Below, in pieces: positions 1 through 10,146 of a stretch of 64,000 nucleotides of DNA; the first letter of the stretch is position 1; every line of letters starts with the position of its first letter. The DNA is from Leptothrix sp. (in: b-proteobacteria) (GTDB lineage: Bacteria; Pseudomonadota; Gammaproteobacteria; Burkholderiales; Burkholderiaceae_C). The stretch is from NCBI GenBank assembly GCA_013822685.1, contig PNKV01000014.1:62001-126000 (forward strand), given 5' to 3'. Below the pieces are notes generated by a model, which made no database searches, was not told where the DNA came from, and saw nothing but the letters and a program-made list of their open reading frames with translations. Position numbers and translations under genes: made by a program.

Positions 1-377
1 TGCTGGCTGCAGATGGTGTCCCAGTCACAGGTGAGGCCTTCAAAGCGCGGGTCGTTCAGCCAGCTGTACTGGCCGTGCATCACGTTGTGCCCGAACTCCA
101 TGTTCTCAATGCACTTGCTCAAGCCCAACAGCACCGCGCCCAGCAGCCCAATGGGCCAGCCGATGGCCGCCAGCGTCAACAAGGCGCGCCCCAGCGACTC
201 AAGGCCTCGGATCAGATACAGCACATGGCGGATGTAGCGCGCATCGGGCTCGCCCAGGCTGGCCTTGAAATCAACGCGGACCTGGTCGATCTCGCGGGCA
301 AAGGCCTCGAACTCCGCCGCCGTCCTCGGCCCGGGCGTGATCCGCACGGGCGGTCGACTGGCGGCGCTGAGGTTCAT
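1..377 (-). CDS. Fatty acid desaturase, N-terminal part (cut by window edge)
   Basis: Membrane acyl desaturase, second of a tandem pair. The 125 visible codons start at an ATG one base after the TGA of the upstream desaturase, so the two are almost certainly cotranscribed and translationally coupled. A hydrophobic stretch at about residues 60-80 is followed by the first histidine box, GHNVMHGQY, which is identical in the upstream paralogue. The flanking residues (LNDPRFEGLTCDWDT against MNDPRFHGDTFDWDN) show the two are diverged duplicates. The other two histidine boxes lie beyond the window. Members of this family introduce a double bond into acyl-CoA or acyl-lipid chains using a di-iron centre and electrons from a ferredoxin reductase, which is encoded upstream here. 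Confidence 0.85.
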   Translation of the reverse strand, partial: MNLSAASRPPVRITPGPRTAAEFEAFAREIDQVRVDFKASLGEPDARYIRHVLYLIRGLESLGRALLTLAAIGWPIGLLGAVLLGLSKCIENMEFGHNVMHGQYSWLNDPRFEGLTCDWDTICSQ

Positions 378-378
378 G

Positions 379-1530
379 TCATGCGTTCTCGGGCACGATG
401 GATTCGACTTCGATGTGCACGGCCTTGTGCGGGCCGCCCGGCAGGCTGTAGCGGGCCACGCGCTTGAGCACGGTCATCAACTGCCAGGCGAACTTGCCGG
501 TGTTGTAGGGCACGCCGTACTTGGCGCACACGGCCTGCACCTTGGGCGCCATCTCGGCGTAACGGTTGGCCGGGATGTCGGGGAAGAGGTGGTGCTCGAC
601 CTGGTGGCTGAGGTTGCCGCTCATGAAGTGCATCCACTGGCCGCCCTGGATGTTGGCCGAGCCCAGGATCTGGCGCAGGTACCACTGGCCGCGCGATTCG
701 TTCTTGATCGATTGCTTGCTGAAGGTGTAGATGTCGTCGGTGAAGTGGCCACAGAAGATGATGGCCCAGGCCCACACATTGCGGATGATGTTGGCGGCGA
801 AGTTGCCCACCAGCACGGCGATACCGGCATCCACCGCGTGGCCGAACGGCATGGCCAGGGCGGCGGCCAGCAAAGGCCACGCGGCGTAGTCACGCAGGAA
901 CTGGCGCGCGAACTTCTTGCGCACCACCAGCCATTGCGGCCGAACATCCGCCCACTTGCGGCGGCCGATGACCACCTTGTCGACCTGCATGTCGTGCACG
1001 GCCACGAACCACTCGAAGTAGACCGCCAGCAAGGCCGTCAACAGCAGCTGGAAGGGGTGCAGCCAGCTCCAGCGCAGGTCGTTCGACAAGCGCAGCAGGC
1101 CATAGCCAAAGTCGCGGTCCATGCCGATGACGTTGGTGTAGGTGTGGTGCACATAGTTGTGCGCATGGCGCCATTCGGAGGCCGGGCAGGTGTTGTCCCA
1201 GTCGAAGGTGTCGCCATGGAAGCGCGGGTCGTTCATGAAGTTGTACTGGCCGTGCATCACGTTGTGGCCCAACTCCATGTTGTCCACGATCTTGGAGATG
1301 CCCAGCAGGAGCGTGCCCAGGAACCACGTGGGTGGGAACCAGCCGAACAAAAGCAGCGCGCGGCCCAACGCCTCGGTCACGCGCACCGTGCGCAGCACTT
1401 TGCGAATGTGAAGGGCATCCTGCTCGCCGACCAGCTTGCGGGTCTCGTCGCCAATGGCGTCCAGGTCGCGTTGAAAAGCGTCCATCTGCTCGATGGTCTT
1501 GGGGCCGATCTGTTTCGTGGGGTGATTCAT
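379..1530 (-). CDS. Acyl-CoA/acyl-lipid desaturase (DesB/DesA3-like)
   Basis: Integral membrane di-iron desaturase of 383 residues. All three histidine boxes are visible: GHNVMHG at residues 88-94, HNYVHH at 124-129 and QVEHHLFP near 310. Hydrophobic segments lie between them (about 55-80, 155-175 and 215-260), as in the family. Start: the ATG at 1530 is preceded by an AGGT-like ribosome site; an in-frame TTG 21 bases further upstream lacks one. The gene follows the ferredoxin reductase by 24 bp and precedes a second desaturase by one base, which makes a three-gene electron-transfer and desaturation operon like Pseudomonas desCB. The likely role is oxygen-dependent adjustment of membrane unsaturation; the regiospecificity (probably delta-9) is inferred only. 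Confidence 0.9.
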   Translation of the reverse strand: MNHPTKQIGPKTIEQMDAFQRDLDAIGDETRKLVGEQDALHIRKVLRTVRVTEALGRALLLFGWFPPTWFLGTLLLGISKIVDNMELGHNVMHGQYNFMNDPRFHGDTFDWDNTCPASEWRHAHNYVHHTYTNVIGMDRDFGYGLLRLSNDLRWSWLHPFQLLLTALLAVYFEWFVAVHDMQVDKVVIGRRKWADVRPQWLVVRKKFARQFLRDYAAWPLLAAALAMPFGHAVDAGIAVLVGNFAANIIRNVWAWAIIFCGHFTDDIYTFSKQSIKNESRGQWYLRQILGSANIQGGQWMHFMSGNLSHQVEHHLFPDIPANRYAEMAPKVQAVCAKYGVPYNTGKFAWQLMTVLKRVARYSLPGGPHKAVHIEVESIVPENA

Positions 1531-1554
1531 GGTCGTACCTGCAAGGCTCAATAA

Positions 1555-2694
1555 TCAATTCAGGGATTCGAGGTCGAGGTCGCTCATCGCCGCGCTAACG
1601 CACAAGCGGATGGGCTGGCCTTCGCCATCGATGCGGGCGCCGGAGGTCAGGTCGCGCACGCTGCCACTGCGCAAGCGGCAGGTGCATTCGTGGCAAATGC
1701 CTTGGCGGCAGCCGTGTTTCAAGGTCAATCCAGCGGCTTCGCCCGCGATCAGGATGGTCTGGTCGCCGGCGGCGGAGAAGCTGCGGGTCTGGTGGGCCCG
1801 CTCCATCTGCACGGTGTGCACCGCGTGGGTGTCACCGCTGGGCTTGGCGGGCGCGAAGGCTTCCAGGTGCAATTGCGCGCCAATGCCGGCGTCCAGCCAC
1901 AACTGGCGGGCGGCGTCCATCAGCGGGGCCGGGCCGCAGCAATAAGCGGGCATCTGGCGCCATTGGGGCACGTTCTGTTCGAGCAGGGCAGTGTCGAGCA
2001 CTTGCTGCTGCGCCGGGCTGCCTGGCACATTGGCCGTGTTGGCCACGCTGTCGATGGCCACGTACGTGAACTGAGGCCAGCGCTTGGCCATGTCGTCCAG
2101 GGCCTGGGCAAAGATGCGGTCCTCGCGGCCCCGGGCAAAGTAGATCAAGGTGGGGCGCGTGGCCGCCTTGCTGCGCAGCAAGTGCTCCAGCATGGCCATG
2201 CAAGGGGTGATGCCACTGCCACCTGCCATCAGCAGGACCTGGGTGGGCGCGCTGGCTGGCAGCGTGAATGCGCCGCCGGCCTGGTCGATTTCAATGATGT
2301 CGCCAACCTGGGTGTGCTGGTTCAGGTGGTTGGACATCAGGCCGCCCGGCTGGCGCTGCACGGTGATGGCAAAACGGTTCTGGTGGCCGTCGATGCTGCG
2401 GGGCGAGTAGGCCCGGCGGTGGCGCACGCCATCGATCACCACGCTGAACAAGATGAACTGGCCGGGCTGCAGGCCTCGAAAGGCCGAGCCCGCCTGCAGC
2501 ACCAGCGTGGTGGCGCCGGGGGTCTCGGTATGTTTGGCCACGACACGCGCATGCAGGCGTGTCACGGTCAACAGCGGGTTGATGAGGCTGAGGGTGTCGT
2601 CGAAGGCCAAAGGGCTGATGCCCCAATGCGTCAGCCACCCTGACACGCGGCCCATGGCCGAGGGCGTCAAGGAGGGTGAAGAAGAATCAGCCAT
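1555..2694 (-). CDS. Ferredoxin reductase with C-terminal 2Fe-2S domain (DesC-like)
   Basis: Flavoprotein reductase of 379 residues that passes electrons from NAD(P)H to the adjacent desaturases. The middle part has FAD/NAD-binding signatures (RRAYSPRS, then MAGGSGITPCMAM and CCGPAPLM). The C-terminal part is a plant-type ferredoxin with a Cys-x4-Cys-x2-Cys cluster (CRQGICHEC) and a final Cys in RLCVSAA. The start is the ATG at 2694, with GGAG nine bases upstream; a TTG 15 bases further upstream is less likely. It is the first gene of the desaturase operon. The order reductase then desaturase resembles Pseudomonas desC-desB and mycobacterial Rv3230c-desA3. The upstream region carries a DesT-like operator. 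Confidence 0.9.
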   Translation of the reverse strand: MADSSSPSLTPSAMGRVSGWLTHWGISPLAFDDTLSLINPLLTVTRLHARVVAKHTETPGATTLVLQAGSAFRGLQPGQFILFSVVIDGVRHRRAYSPRSIDGHQNRFAITVQRQPGGLMSNHLNQHTQVGDIIEIDQAGGAFTLPASAPTQVLLMAGGSGITPCMAMLEHLLRSKAATRPTLIYFARGREDRIFAQALDDMAKRWPQFTYVAIDSVANTANVPGSPAQQQVLDTALLEQNVPQWRQMPAYCCGPAPLMDAARQLWLDAGIGAQLHLEAFAPAKPSGDTHAVHTVQMERAHQTRSFSAAGDQTILIAGEAAGLTLKHGCRQGICHECTCRLRSGSVRDLTSGARIDGEGQPIRLCVSAAMSDLDLESLN

Positions 2695-2719
2695 CAAAGA
2701 AAACTCCAAACAACAAAAC

Positions 2720-2763
2720 CAAGCATTCAGTCAACCGCCGTCTGTACAACGACAAGCGTTCAG
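2720..2763 (-). promoter_or_regulatory. Tandem DesT-like operator upstream of the desaturase operon
   Basis: Read on the minus strand, two near-identical 11-mers, CTGAACGCTTG (2763-2753) and CTGAATGCTTG (2730-2720), lie 33 bp apart, three helical turns, just upstream of the ferredoxin reductase start. The first continues as TGAACGCTTGTC, close to the TGAACGCTTGT core I recall for the Pseudomonas TetR-family regulator DesT, which controls the homologous desCB operon through the acyl-CoA saturation state. The repeat is seen directly; the regulator is inferred. No tetR-like gene is visible in this window. Confidence 0.5.
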
Positions 2764-2811
2764 TTTAGCGACGCTTCTATGGAGGCTACAAGTCAGGGGG
2801 TTTTCAAGCAT

Positions 2812-2883
2812 CGGGGGAAGTCCTTGAAAGCTCAGGGTTCCCCCGCAAACAAGGGGGTTCCGGCCCTCTGTCACGCAGAGGCC
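2812..2883. repeat. Cluster of hairpins (REP-like) upstream of the RAYT gene
   Basis: Two inverted repeats lie within about 70 bp. CGGGGGAA (2812-2819) pairs with TTCCCCCG (2838-2845), and GGCC-C-TCTG (from 2862) pairs with CAGAGGCC (ending about 2883). Such palindromes next to a REP-associated tyrosine transposase are typical substrates of that enzyme class. No second copy of either hairpin was noticed in the window, so calling them REP sequences is an inference. Confidence 0.4.
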
Positions 2884-2900
2884 TGTTGGGCCCAGAATTG

Positions 2901-3722
2901 AGGGTCAGACCCGACCGGAGCAAAGCACATGGCGCGCATGCCACGTTTGAGCGGGGCCGATTGGCCCCACATGGTTGTTCAGCACGTTCATGAAGGCCAG
3001 GCTTTGGTCCGCGATGAGACCGATGTGGCCTTGCTGCTGCGCACCTTGAAAGAGGCCTCGCGCGAGGAGTCCGTGGCCGTCCATGCCTACGTGATCGCCA
3101 TCGACCACCTGCACTTGTTGGCCACGCCGTCGGCGGACGAGGGCTTGAGCCGGTTGATGCAATCTGTGGGGCGGCGCTACGTGGCGGCCTACAACCGGCG
3201 CCATGACCGCCGGGGCGGCCTGTGGTCAGGACGTTACCGCTGCACCGTGATGGAGGCGGCTCGGTACTTGCTTGATGGGATGGTTTTCATCGAGCAGCAC
3301 GCTTTGCGAACGGGCGCAGTGCAGGAGCTGGCCCAAGACAAGTGGTCCAGCGTGGGGCACCACCTGGGCTTGCGGATTGACCCTTTGATTCAAGACCACG
3401 CGCTTTATTGGGCCTTGGGCAACACGCCATTTGACCGCGAAGCAGCTTGGCGGAGGCGTCTTGAGCAGGGTTTGTCCAGCAAGCAGATTGCTGAGATCAC
3501 CAACGGCACCCACAAAGGTTGGGCGTTGGGGGGTGAGGAATTCCTCAAGAAGGTTCAGGGGGCAGTAGGGCGACCAGTGCAGCCCCGGCAGCGCGGACGG
3601 CCAAGAAAATTGGTCGCTGCGCCCGATGCCCCAAAAGAGAGCAAAAACGCTGCAGATGATTGATGTGTCCCCAAATAATCCCCCTGCTTAAATTAATGAT
3701 TGATTAATTGTGGTCTGACCCT
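2901..3722 (+). mobile_element. Putative RAYT element bounded by an 11-bp inverted repeat
   Basis: AGGGTCAGACC at 2901-2911 is repeated perfectly in inverted orientation as GGTCTGACCCT at 3712-3722, enclosing the transposase gene with 17 bp on its left and about 48 bp on its right. No target-site duplication is obvious (left flank AATTG, right flank ATTAA). Single-strand transposases usually do not create duplications. The boundary repeat is observed; mobility is inferred. Confidence 0.5.
2929..3663 (+). CDS. REP-associated tyrosine transposase (RAYT, Y1/HUH family)
   Basis: Protein of 244 residues with the Y1-transposase signature. The metal-binding HUH motif appears as HLHLL near residue 63, and the candidate catalytic tyrosine lies in RRYVAAYNRRH around residues 85-95, followed by LWSGRYRC, which is typical of RAYTs. 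Family members cleave single-stranded hairpin (REP) DNA and are usually single-copy, domesticated genes. The C-terminus has a basic RQRGRPRK stretch resembling an AT-hook. The ATG has a GGAG site about nine bases upstream. It sits alone between the desaturase operon and gltB, enclosed by inverted repeats. Activity cannot be judged from sequence. Confidence 0.88.
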   Translation: MARMPRLSGADWPHMVVQHVHEGQALVRDETDVALLLRTLKEASREESVAVHAYVIAIDHLHLLATPSADEGLSRLMQSVGRRYVAAYNRRHDRRGGLWSGRYRCTVMEAARYLLDGMVFIEQHALRTGAVQELAQDKWSSVGHHLGLRIDPLIQDHALYWALGNTPFDREAAWRRRLEQGLSSKQIAEITNGTHKGWALGGEEFLKKVQGAVGRPVQPRQRGRPRKLVAAPDAPKESKNAADD

Positions 3723-3733
3723 ATTAAATGAAC

Positions 3734-3762
3734 TTGATACTTGGGGCCCCAGGCAGTATCCT
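3734..3762 (+). promoter_or_regulatory. Sigma-70-type promoter for gltB
   Basis: TTGATA (3734-3739), a 17-bp spacer containing the palindrome GGGGCCCC, then TATCCT (3757-3762). Transcription would begin near 3769, giving a leader of about 40 nt before the gltB ATG at 3811. It starts 12 bp after the right end of the RAYT element. Predicted from sequence only. Confidence 0.5.
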
Positions 3763-3810
3763 TGGGTTTCTTTGCCGTTGTTTTATCTCCACTCACTTCT
3801 GGAGCGCGCC

Positions 3811-6800
3811 ATGAACCAGGCGACTTCGGGAACTCCGTTCCCCACCACCACCGAAGCTTCCACCTCGGCCACGAAACAAGAAATCCTGCATGCCGCTGAA
3901 CACGGGATGTACGCCAACGCCGAGCACGACGCTTGCGGTGTGGGCTTTGTCGCGCACATCAAGGGCCAAAAAGCCCACAGCATCGTGCGCCAAGGCCTGC
4001 AGATCCTGGAAAACATTGACCACCGTGGCGCGGTGGGTGCCGATCCGCTGATGGGCGACGGCGCTGGCTTGCTGATTCAGATCCCCGACGAGTTCTACCG
4101 CGCCGAGATGGCCAAGCAGGGCGTGGACCTGCCCCCGCCTGGTGAATACGGTGTGGGCATGATCTTCCTGCCCAAGGAAAGTGCTTCGCGCCTGGCGTGC
4201 GAGCAAGAGATGGAACGCGCCATCAAGGCCGAAGGCCAGGTGCTGCTGGGCTGGCGTGATGTGCCGGTGGACCGCGACATGCCCATGTCGCCCACCGTGC
4301 GCGAAAAAGAGCCGGTCATGCGCCAAGTGTTCGTGGGCCGCGGCCCGGACATCCTCGTGCCCGATGCGCTCGAGCGCAAGCTCTACGTCATCCGCAAGAC
4401 GGCGTCCAGCAAGATCTCCAGCCTGAACCTGACGCATGGTGGCGAGTACTACGTGCCCAGCATGTCGTGCCGCACCATCATCTACAAGGGCCTGCTGCTG
4501 GCCGACCAGGTCGGCAAGTACTACCTTGACCTCGCCGACGAGCGCGTGACCTCGGCCCTGGCCCTGGTGCACCAACGCTTCTCGACCAACACCTTCCCCG
4601 AATGGCCTTTGGCCCACCCGTACCGCATGGTGGCGCACAACGGCGAGATCAACACCGTCAAGGGCAACTTCAACTGGATGCGCGCCCGCGAAGGCGTGAT
4701 GAAGTCGCCCGTGCTGGGCGATGACCTGAAGAAGCTCTACCCCATCAGCATGGATGGCCAGTCGGACACGGCCACCTTCGACAACGCGCTCGAGTTGCTG
4801 ACCATGTCGGGCTACCCGCTGGCGCAAGCCGCGATGATGATGATCCCGGAAGCTTGGGAACAGCACTCGACCATGGACGAGCGCCGCCGCGCCTTCTATG
4901 AGTACCACGCCGCCATGATGGAACCCTGGGACGGCCCGGCCGCCATGGTCTTCACCGACGGCCGCCAGATCGGCGCCACCCTCGACCGCAACGGCTTGCG
5001 CCCCGCCCGTTTCATCATCACCGATGACGACCTGGTGGTCCTGGCCTCGGAATCGGGCGTGCTGCCCATCCCCGAGAACAAGATCATCAAGAAGTGGCGC
5101 CTGCAGCCCGGCAAGATGCTGCTGATCGACTTCGAGCAAGGCCGCATCATCAACGACGAAGAGCTCAAGGCCCAGTTCACGCAGGCCAAGCCTTACCGTC
5201 AGTGGATCGAGAACGTCCGCATCAAACTGGACACCATCGAGGCCAGCGGCACGGTGGGCGAGTTCAGCGAATCGCTGCTTGATCGCCAGCAGGCTTTTGG
5301 CTACACGCAAGAAGACGTCAAGTTCCTGATGGCCCCCATGGCCACCAATGGCGAAGAAGCCACGGGCTCGATGGGCAATGACTCGCCCCTGGCCGTGCTG
5401 TCGGACAAGAACAAGCCGCTGTACAACTACTTCAAGCAGTTGTTCGCGCAAGTGACCAACCCACCGATCGACCCGATCCGCGAAGCGGTGGTGATGTCGC
5501 TGGTGTCCTTCATCGGCCCCAAGCCCAACCTGCTGGACATCAACGCGGTGAACCCGCCGATGCGCCTTGAAGTCAGCCAGCCAGTGCTCGACTTCAACGA
5601 CATGGCGCGCCTGCGCAACATCGACAAGCACACCGGTGGCAAGTTCAAGCCTTACGAGATCGACATCGTCTATCCGCTGGCCTGGGGCCACGAAGGTGTC
5701 GAAGCCAAGCTGGCTTCGCTGTGCGCCGAGGCGGTCGAGGCCATCCAGTCGGGCCACAACATCCTGATCATCAGCGATCGCAAGATGGACCGCAGCAACA
5801 TCGCCATCCCGGCCTTGTTGGCGCTGTCGGCCATCCACCATCACCTGGTCCGCAAAGGGCTGCGCACGTCGGCCGGCCTGGTCGTTGAGACCGCCACGGC
5901 GCGCGAAGTGCACAACTTCGCCGTGCTGGCCGGTTATGGCGCCGAAGCCGTCCACCCCTACCTGGCCATGGAGACCCTGGTGTCCATGCACAAGGACCTG
6001 GGCGGCGACCTGTCGGCCGACAAGGCCATCTACAACTACGTGAAGGCGATCGGCAAGGGCTTGTCCAAGATCATGTCCAAGATGGGCGTGAGCACGTACA
6101 TGTCGTACTGCGGCGCGCAGTTGTTCGAAGCCATCGGCCTGAACAAGGACCTGATCGACAAGTACTTCCGCGGCACCGCCACGCAAGTGGGCGGTATCGG
6201 CGTGTTCGAAGTGGCCGAGGAAGGCATCCGCAACCACCGCGCTGCCTTTGGCAATGACCCGGTGCTGGAAAGCATGCTCGACGCTGGTGGCGAGTACGCC
6301 TGGCGCACCCGTGGTGAAGACCACATGTGGACGCCTGATGCCATCGCCAAGCTGCAGCACAGCACCCGCGCCAACAAGTTCGACACCTACAAGGAATACG
6401 CGCAGATCATCAACGACCAGTCGCGTCGTCACCTGACCTTGCGCGGTTTGTTCGAGTTCAAGATCGACCCGGCCAAGGCCATCCCGCTGGAGGAGGTCGA
6501 GTCGGCCGCCGACATCGTCAAGCGCTTTGCCACGGGGGCCATGTCGCTGGGTTCGATCAGCACTGAAGCCCACTCGACGCTGGCCCTGGCCATGAACCGC
6601 ATCGGCGGCAAGAGCAACACCGGTGAGGGTGGTGAAGACGACCGCCGCTATCGCCAAGAGCTCAAGGGCATCCCGATCAAGCAAGGCACCAAGGTGTCCG
6701 ATGTGATTGGCGCCAATGTGGTCGAGGTGGACTACGAGATGAATGCGGGCGACAGCTTGCGCTCCAAGATCAAGCAAGTGGCCTCGGGCCGCTTCGGTGT

Positions 6801-8583
6801 CACCACCGAATACCTGACGTCGGCCGACCAGATCCAGATCAAGATGGCCCAGGGTGCCAAGCCCGGTGAAGGCGGCCAGCTGCCTGGTGGCAAGGTGTCC
6901 GACTACATCGGCAAGCTACGCCACTCGGTGCCGGGCGTAGGCCTGATCTCGCCTCCGCCACACCACGACATCTACTCGATCGAAGATCTGGCCCAGTTGA
7001 TCCACGACTTGAAGAACGTGAACCCGGCGGCCGACATCTCGGTCAAGCTGGTGTCCGAAGTGGGCGTGGGCACGGTGGCCACTGGCGTGGCCAAGGCCAA
7101 GGCCGACCACATCGTGATCGCCGGCCATGACGGCGGCACGGGCGCTTCGCCCTGGTCGTCCATCAAGCACTGCGGCACGCCGTGGGAACTCGGCCTGGCC
7201 GAAACCCAGCAGACCCTGGTGCTGAACCGCCTGCGCGGTCGCATCCGCCTGCAGGCCGACGGCCAGATGAAGACAGGCCGCGACGTCGTCATTGGCGCGC
7301 TGCTGGGCGCTGACGAGTTCGGCTTCGCCACCGCACCATTGGTGGTCGAAGGCTGCATCATGATGCGCAAGTGCCACCTGAACACCTGCCCGGTGGGCGT
7401 GGCCACGCAAGACCCGGTGCTGCGCAAGAAGTTCTCTGGCAAGCCTGAGCACGTCGTCAACTTCTTCTTCTTCATCGCTGAAGAAGCGCGCCAGATCATG
7501 GCGCAACTGGGCATCAAGAAGTTTGACGAGCTGATTGGCCGCGCCGACCTGCTGGACACCCGCAAGGGCGTCGAGCACTGGAAGGCCAAGGGCCTGGACT
7601 TCACCCGCGTGTTCGCCTTGCCGCCGGTGCCCGATGACGTGCCACGCCTGCACGTGTCAACGCAAGACCACGGCCTGGACAAGGCCCTGGATGTGCGCCT
7701 GATCGAGAAGTCGCGCGCCGCCATCGAGCGTGGCGAAAAAGTCCAGTTCATGGAAGAAGCCCGCAACGTCAACCGCACGGTGGGCGCCATGCTGTCGGGC
7801 GAGCTGATCAAGCACCATCCTGATGGCCTGCCTGACCAGACGGTGTTCATCCAGATGGAAGGCACGGGCGGTCAATCGTTCGGCGCTTTCCTGGCCAAGG
7901 GCATCACCCTGTACCTGATCGGTGAAGCCAACGACTACACCGGCAAGGGCCTGAGCGGCGGCCGCGTGGTCGTGCGCCCCAGCATCGACTTCCGTGGCAA
8001 CGCGGTCGACAACATCATCGTGGGCAACACGGTGTTGTACGGTGCGACCAGCGGCGAGGCCTTCTTCCGCGGCGTGGGCGGCGAGCGCTTCGGCGTGCGC
8101 CTGTCGGGCGCCACGGCGGTGGTCGAAGGCACGGGCGACCACGGTTGCGAGTACATGACCGGTGGCACGGTGGTGGTGTTGGGCCAGACCGGCCGCAACT
8201 TCGCGGCCGGCATGTCGGGCGGCGTCGCTTATGTCTACGACGAAGATGGCCAGTTCAACAAGCGCGCCAACCTGGCCCAGGTCAGCCTGGAAAAGGTGCT
8301 GCCCGCCGCCGACCAGCAAGCCGATGGCATCCCCTTCCACAAGGGTGTCGCCGACGAAGCCCTGCTGAAGAAGTTGATCGAAGACCACCACCGCTGGACC
8401 GGATCGCTGCGCGCGCGCGAGATCCTGGACCACTGGAGCGCTTCGCTCAGCAAGTTCGTCAAGGTCTTCCCGCACGAATACCGCCGCGCCCTCACCGAAA
8501 TGGGCGCCAAACAAGAAACCGTCGCCACCATCGCCAAAGCCAAGGACGATGTGAAGGCCAAGTCTGGCAAGGCCAAGGCCTGA
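3811..8583 (+). CDS. gltB: Glutamate synthase (NADPH), large subunit
   Basis: Alpha subunit of GOGAT, 1590 residues, normal length. It makes two glutamates from glutamine and 2-oxoglutarate in nitrogen assimilation. Domains in order: class II amidotransferase, whose nucleophile is Cys42 in DACGVGF (the preceding 41 residues would be a removed propeptide); central domain; FMN-binding synthase domain with the 3Fe-4S cysteines Cys-x5-Cys-x4-Cys ([12 protein letters not shown]) near residue 1181; and the C-terminal beta-helix rich in GxxGG repeats (about 1370-1500). The ATG at 3811 is chosen because GGAG precedes it and it matches homologues; the frame is open to 3700 but that extension would fall in the promoter. 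gltD follows after 28 bp. Confidence 0.97.
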   Translation: MNQATSGTPFPTTTEASTSATKQEILHAAEHGMYANAEHDACGVGFVAHIKGQKAHSIVRQGLQILENIDHRGAVGADPLMGDGAGLLIQIPDEFYRAEMAKQGVDLPPPGEYGVGMIFLPKESASRLACEQEMERAIKAEGQVLLGWRDVPVDRDMPMSPTVREKEPVMRQVFVGRGPDILVPDALERKLYVIRKTASSKISSLNLTHGGEYYVPSMSCRTIIYKGLLLADQVGKYYLDLADERVTSALALVHQRFSTNTFPEWPLAHPYRMVAHNGEINTVKGNFNWMRAREGVMKSPVLGDDLKKLYPISMDGQSDTATFDNALELLTMSGYPLAQAAMMMIPEAWEQHSTMDERRRAFYEYHAAMMEPWDGPAAMVFTDGRQIGATLDRNGLRPARFIITDDDLVVLASESGVLPIPENKIIKKWRLQPGKMLLIDFEQGRIINDEELKAQFTQAKPYRQWIENVRIKLDTIEASGTVGEFSESLLDRQQAFGYTQEDVKFLMAPMATNGEEATGSMGNDSPLAVLSDKNKPLYNYFKQLFAQVTNPPIDPIREAVVMSLVSFIGPKPNLLDINAVNPPMRLEVSQPVLDFNDMARLRNIDKHTGGKFKPYEIDIVYPLAWGHEGVEAKLASLCAEAVEAIQSGHNILIISDRKMDRSNIAIPALLALSAIHHHLVRKGLRTSAGLVVETATAREVHNFAVLAGYGAEAVHPYLAMETLVSMHKDLGGDLSADKAIYNYVKAIGKGLSKIMSKMGVSTYMSYCGAQLFEAIGLNKDLIDKYFRGTATQVGGIGVFEVAEEGIRNHRAAFGNDPVLESMLDAGGEYAWRTRGEDHMWTPDAIAKLQHSTRANKFDTYKEYAQIINDQSRRHLTLRGLFEFKIDPAKAIPLEEVESAADIVKRFATGAMSLGSISTEAHSTLALAMNRIGGKSNTGEGGEDDRRYRQELKGIPIKQGTKVSDVIGANVVEVDYEMNAGDSLRSKIKQVASGRFGVTTEYLTSADQIQIKMAQGAKPGEGGQLPGGKVSDYIGKLRHSVPGVGLISPPPHHDIYSIEDLAQLIHDLKNVNPAADISVKLVSEVGVGTVATGVAKAKADHIVIAGHDGGTGASPWSSIKHCGTPWELGLAETQQTLVLNRLRGRIRLQADGQMKTGRDVVIGALLGADEFGFATAPLVVEGCIMMRKCHLNTCPVGVATQDPVLRKKFSGKPEHVVNFFFFIAEEARQIMAQLGIKKFDELIGRADLLDTRKGVEHWKAKGLDFTRVFALPPVPDDVPRLHVSTQDHGLDKALDVRLIEKSRAAIERGEKVQFMEEARNVNRTVGAMLSGELIKHHPDGLPDQTVFIQMEGTGGQSFGAFLAKGITLYLIGEANDYTGKGLSGGRVVVRPSIDFRGNAVDNIIVGNTVLYGATSGEAFFRGVGGERFGVRLSGATAVVEGTGDHGCEYMTGGTVVVLGQTGRNFAAGMSGGVAYVYDEDGQFNKRANLAQVSLEKVLPAADQQADGIPFHKGVADEALLKKLIEDHHRWTGSLRAREILDHWSASLSKFVKVFPHEYRRALTEMGAKQETVATIAKAKDDVKAKSGKAKA

Positions 8584-8611
8584 TCGGCCAGACACTCAGG
8601 AGTTCATCGAC

Positions 8612-10078
8612 ATGGGAAAACCCACCGGCTTTTTGGAATTCGACCGTCTTGAAGAGGGCTACGCGCCCGTCGAGACGCGGCTGAAGAACTACAAGGAATT
8701 CGTCATTGGTCTGAAGCCTGAAGAGGCCAAGATCCAGGGCGCCCGCTGCATGGACTGCGGCACGCCGTTCTGCAACAGCGGCTGCCCGGTCAACAACATC
8801 ATCCCGGACTTCAATGACCTGGTCTACCGCCAGGACTGGAAGAACGCGATCACGGTGCTGCACAGCACCAACAACTTCCCCGAGTTCACCGGCCGCATCT
8901 GCCCCGCACCCTGCGAGGCCGCCTGCACCTTGAACGTGAATGACGACCCGGTGGGCATCAAGTCCATCGAGCACGCCATCATCGACAAGGCTTGGGCCGA
9001 AGGTTGGGTTCAAGCCCGGCCTGCCACGGTCAAGACTGGCAAGAAGATCGCCATCGTGGGCTCCGGCCCCGCCGGCATGGCCGCTGCACAGCAACTGGCC
9101 CGCGTTGGCCACGACGTCACGGTGTTTGAGAAGAACGACCGCGTGGGCGGCTTGCTGCGCTATGGCATCCCTGACTTCAAGATGGACAAGGGCCACATCG
9201 ACTTGCGCGTCAAGCAGATGGAAGCCGAGGGCGTGACCTTCAAGACCAACGTCATGGTCGGTGAGTTGCCCAAGGGCAGCAAGGTCACCAACTGGGCCAC
9301 GGAAGCCGTCTCGCCCAAGCAACTGAAAGCCGACTTCGATGCCGTGCTGCTGTCGGGCGGTGCTGAGCAATCGCGCGATCTGCCCGTGCCTGGCCGCGAC
9401 CTGGCCGGGATCCATTTCGCGATGGAATTCCTGCCCATGCAGAACCGCGTGAACGGCGGCGGCAAGGTCAAAGACCAGATCATGGCCACGGGCAAGCACG
9501 TGATCGTGATCGGTGGCGGCGACACCGGCTCCGACTGCGTCGGCACCTCGAACCGCCATGGCGCGGCCAGCGTGACCCAGTTCGAAGTCATGCCCCGTCC
9601 GCCTGAAGAGGAAGACCGCCCCATGACCTGGCCTTACTGGCCGATCAAACTGCGCACCTCGTCCAGCCATGAAGAAGGTTGCGAGCGCGAGTTCGCCATC
9701 GCCACCAAGGAATTCATCGGCGAAGGCGGCAAGGTCACCGGCGTCAAGACCGTGCGCGTCGAGTTCAAGAACGGCAAGTTCGAAGAAGTGGCCGGCAGCG
9801 AGAAGATCCTCAAGGCCGACCTGGTGCTGCTGGCCATGGGCTTCGTCAGCCCGGTCGAGTCCATCATCAGCGGCTTCGGCGTGGACAAGGACAACCGCGG
9901 TAACGCGCGCGCCAGCACCGACTTCATGGGTGGTTACGCCACCAATGTGGACAAGGTGTTCGCTGCTGGCGACATGCGCCGGGGGCAGTCCCTGGTGGTG
10001 TGGGCCATTCGCGAAGGCCGTCAAGCGGCTCGCTCTATCGACGAGTTCCTGATGGGCACGTCCGATTTGCCACGCTGA
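8612..10078 (+). CDS. gltD: Glutamate synthase (NADPH), small subunit
   Basis: Beta subunit of GOGAT, 488 residues. It oxidises NADPH through FAD and sends electrons through 4Fe-4S centres to GltB. Cluster cysteines are visible at 46, 49, 54 and 58 ([13 protein letters not shown]) and again near residues 100-107 (CPAPCEAAC). The FAD Rossmann motif [12 protein letters not shown] begins at about 147, the NADPH-binding [11 protein letters not shown] near 300, and the C-terminal FAD motif [16 protein letters not shown] near 450. AGGAG stands upstream of the ATG. It is second in the gltBD operon and is followed by a strong terminator. Confidence 0.97.
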   Translation: MGKPTGFLEFDRLEEGYAPVETRLKNYKEFVIGLKPEEAKIQGARCMDCGTPFCNSGCPVNNIIPDFNDLVYRQDWKNAITVLHSTNNFPEFTGRICPAPCEAACTLNVNDDPVGIKSIEHAIIDKAWAEGWVQARPATVKTGKKIAIVGSGPAGMAAAQQLARVGHDVTVFEKNDRVGGLLRYGIPDFKMDKGHIDLRVKQMEAEGVTFKTNVMVGELPKGSKVTNWATEAVSPKQLKADFDAVLLSGGAEQSRDLPVPGRDLAGIHFAMEFLPMQNRVNGGGKVKDQIMATGKHVIVIGGGDTGSDCVGTSNRHGAASVTQFEVMPRPPEEEDRPMTWPYWPIKLRTSSSHEEGCEREFAIATKEFIGEGGKVTGVKTVRVEFKNGKFEEVAGSEKILKADLVLLAMGFVSPVESIISGFGVDKDNRGNARASTDFMGGYATNVDKVFAAGDMRRGQSLVVWAIREGRQAARSIDEFLMGTSDLPR

Positions 10079-10146
10079 TTTCCCCCTTTGTGGCGCCTAA
10101 CCATCGGCGCCACAGCGAGGCGGCGGGGAATCCCCTATCATCCAAT

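Noticed and set aside
3793..6777. A 994-codon open frame antisense to gltB
   Set aside because: Shadow of a strongly coding GC-rich gene. The antisense product is His/Val/Ala-rich with no family features, while gltB has every expected motif.
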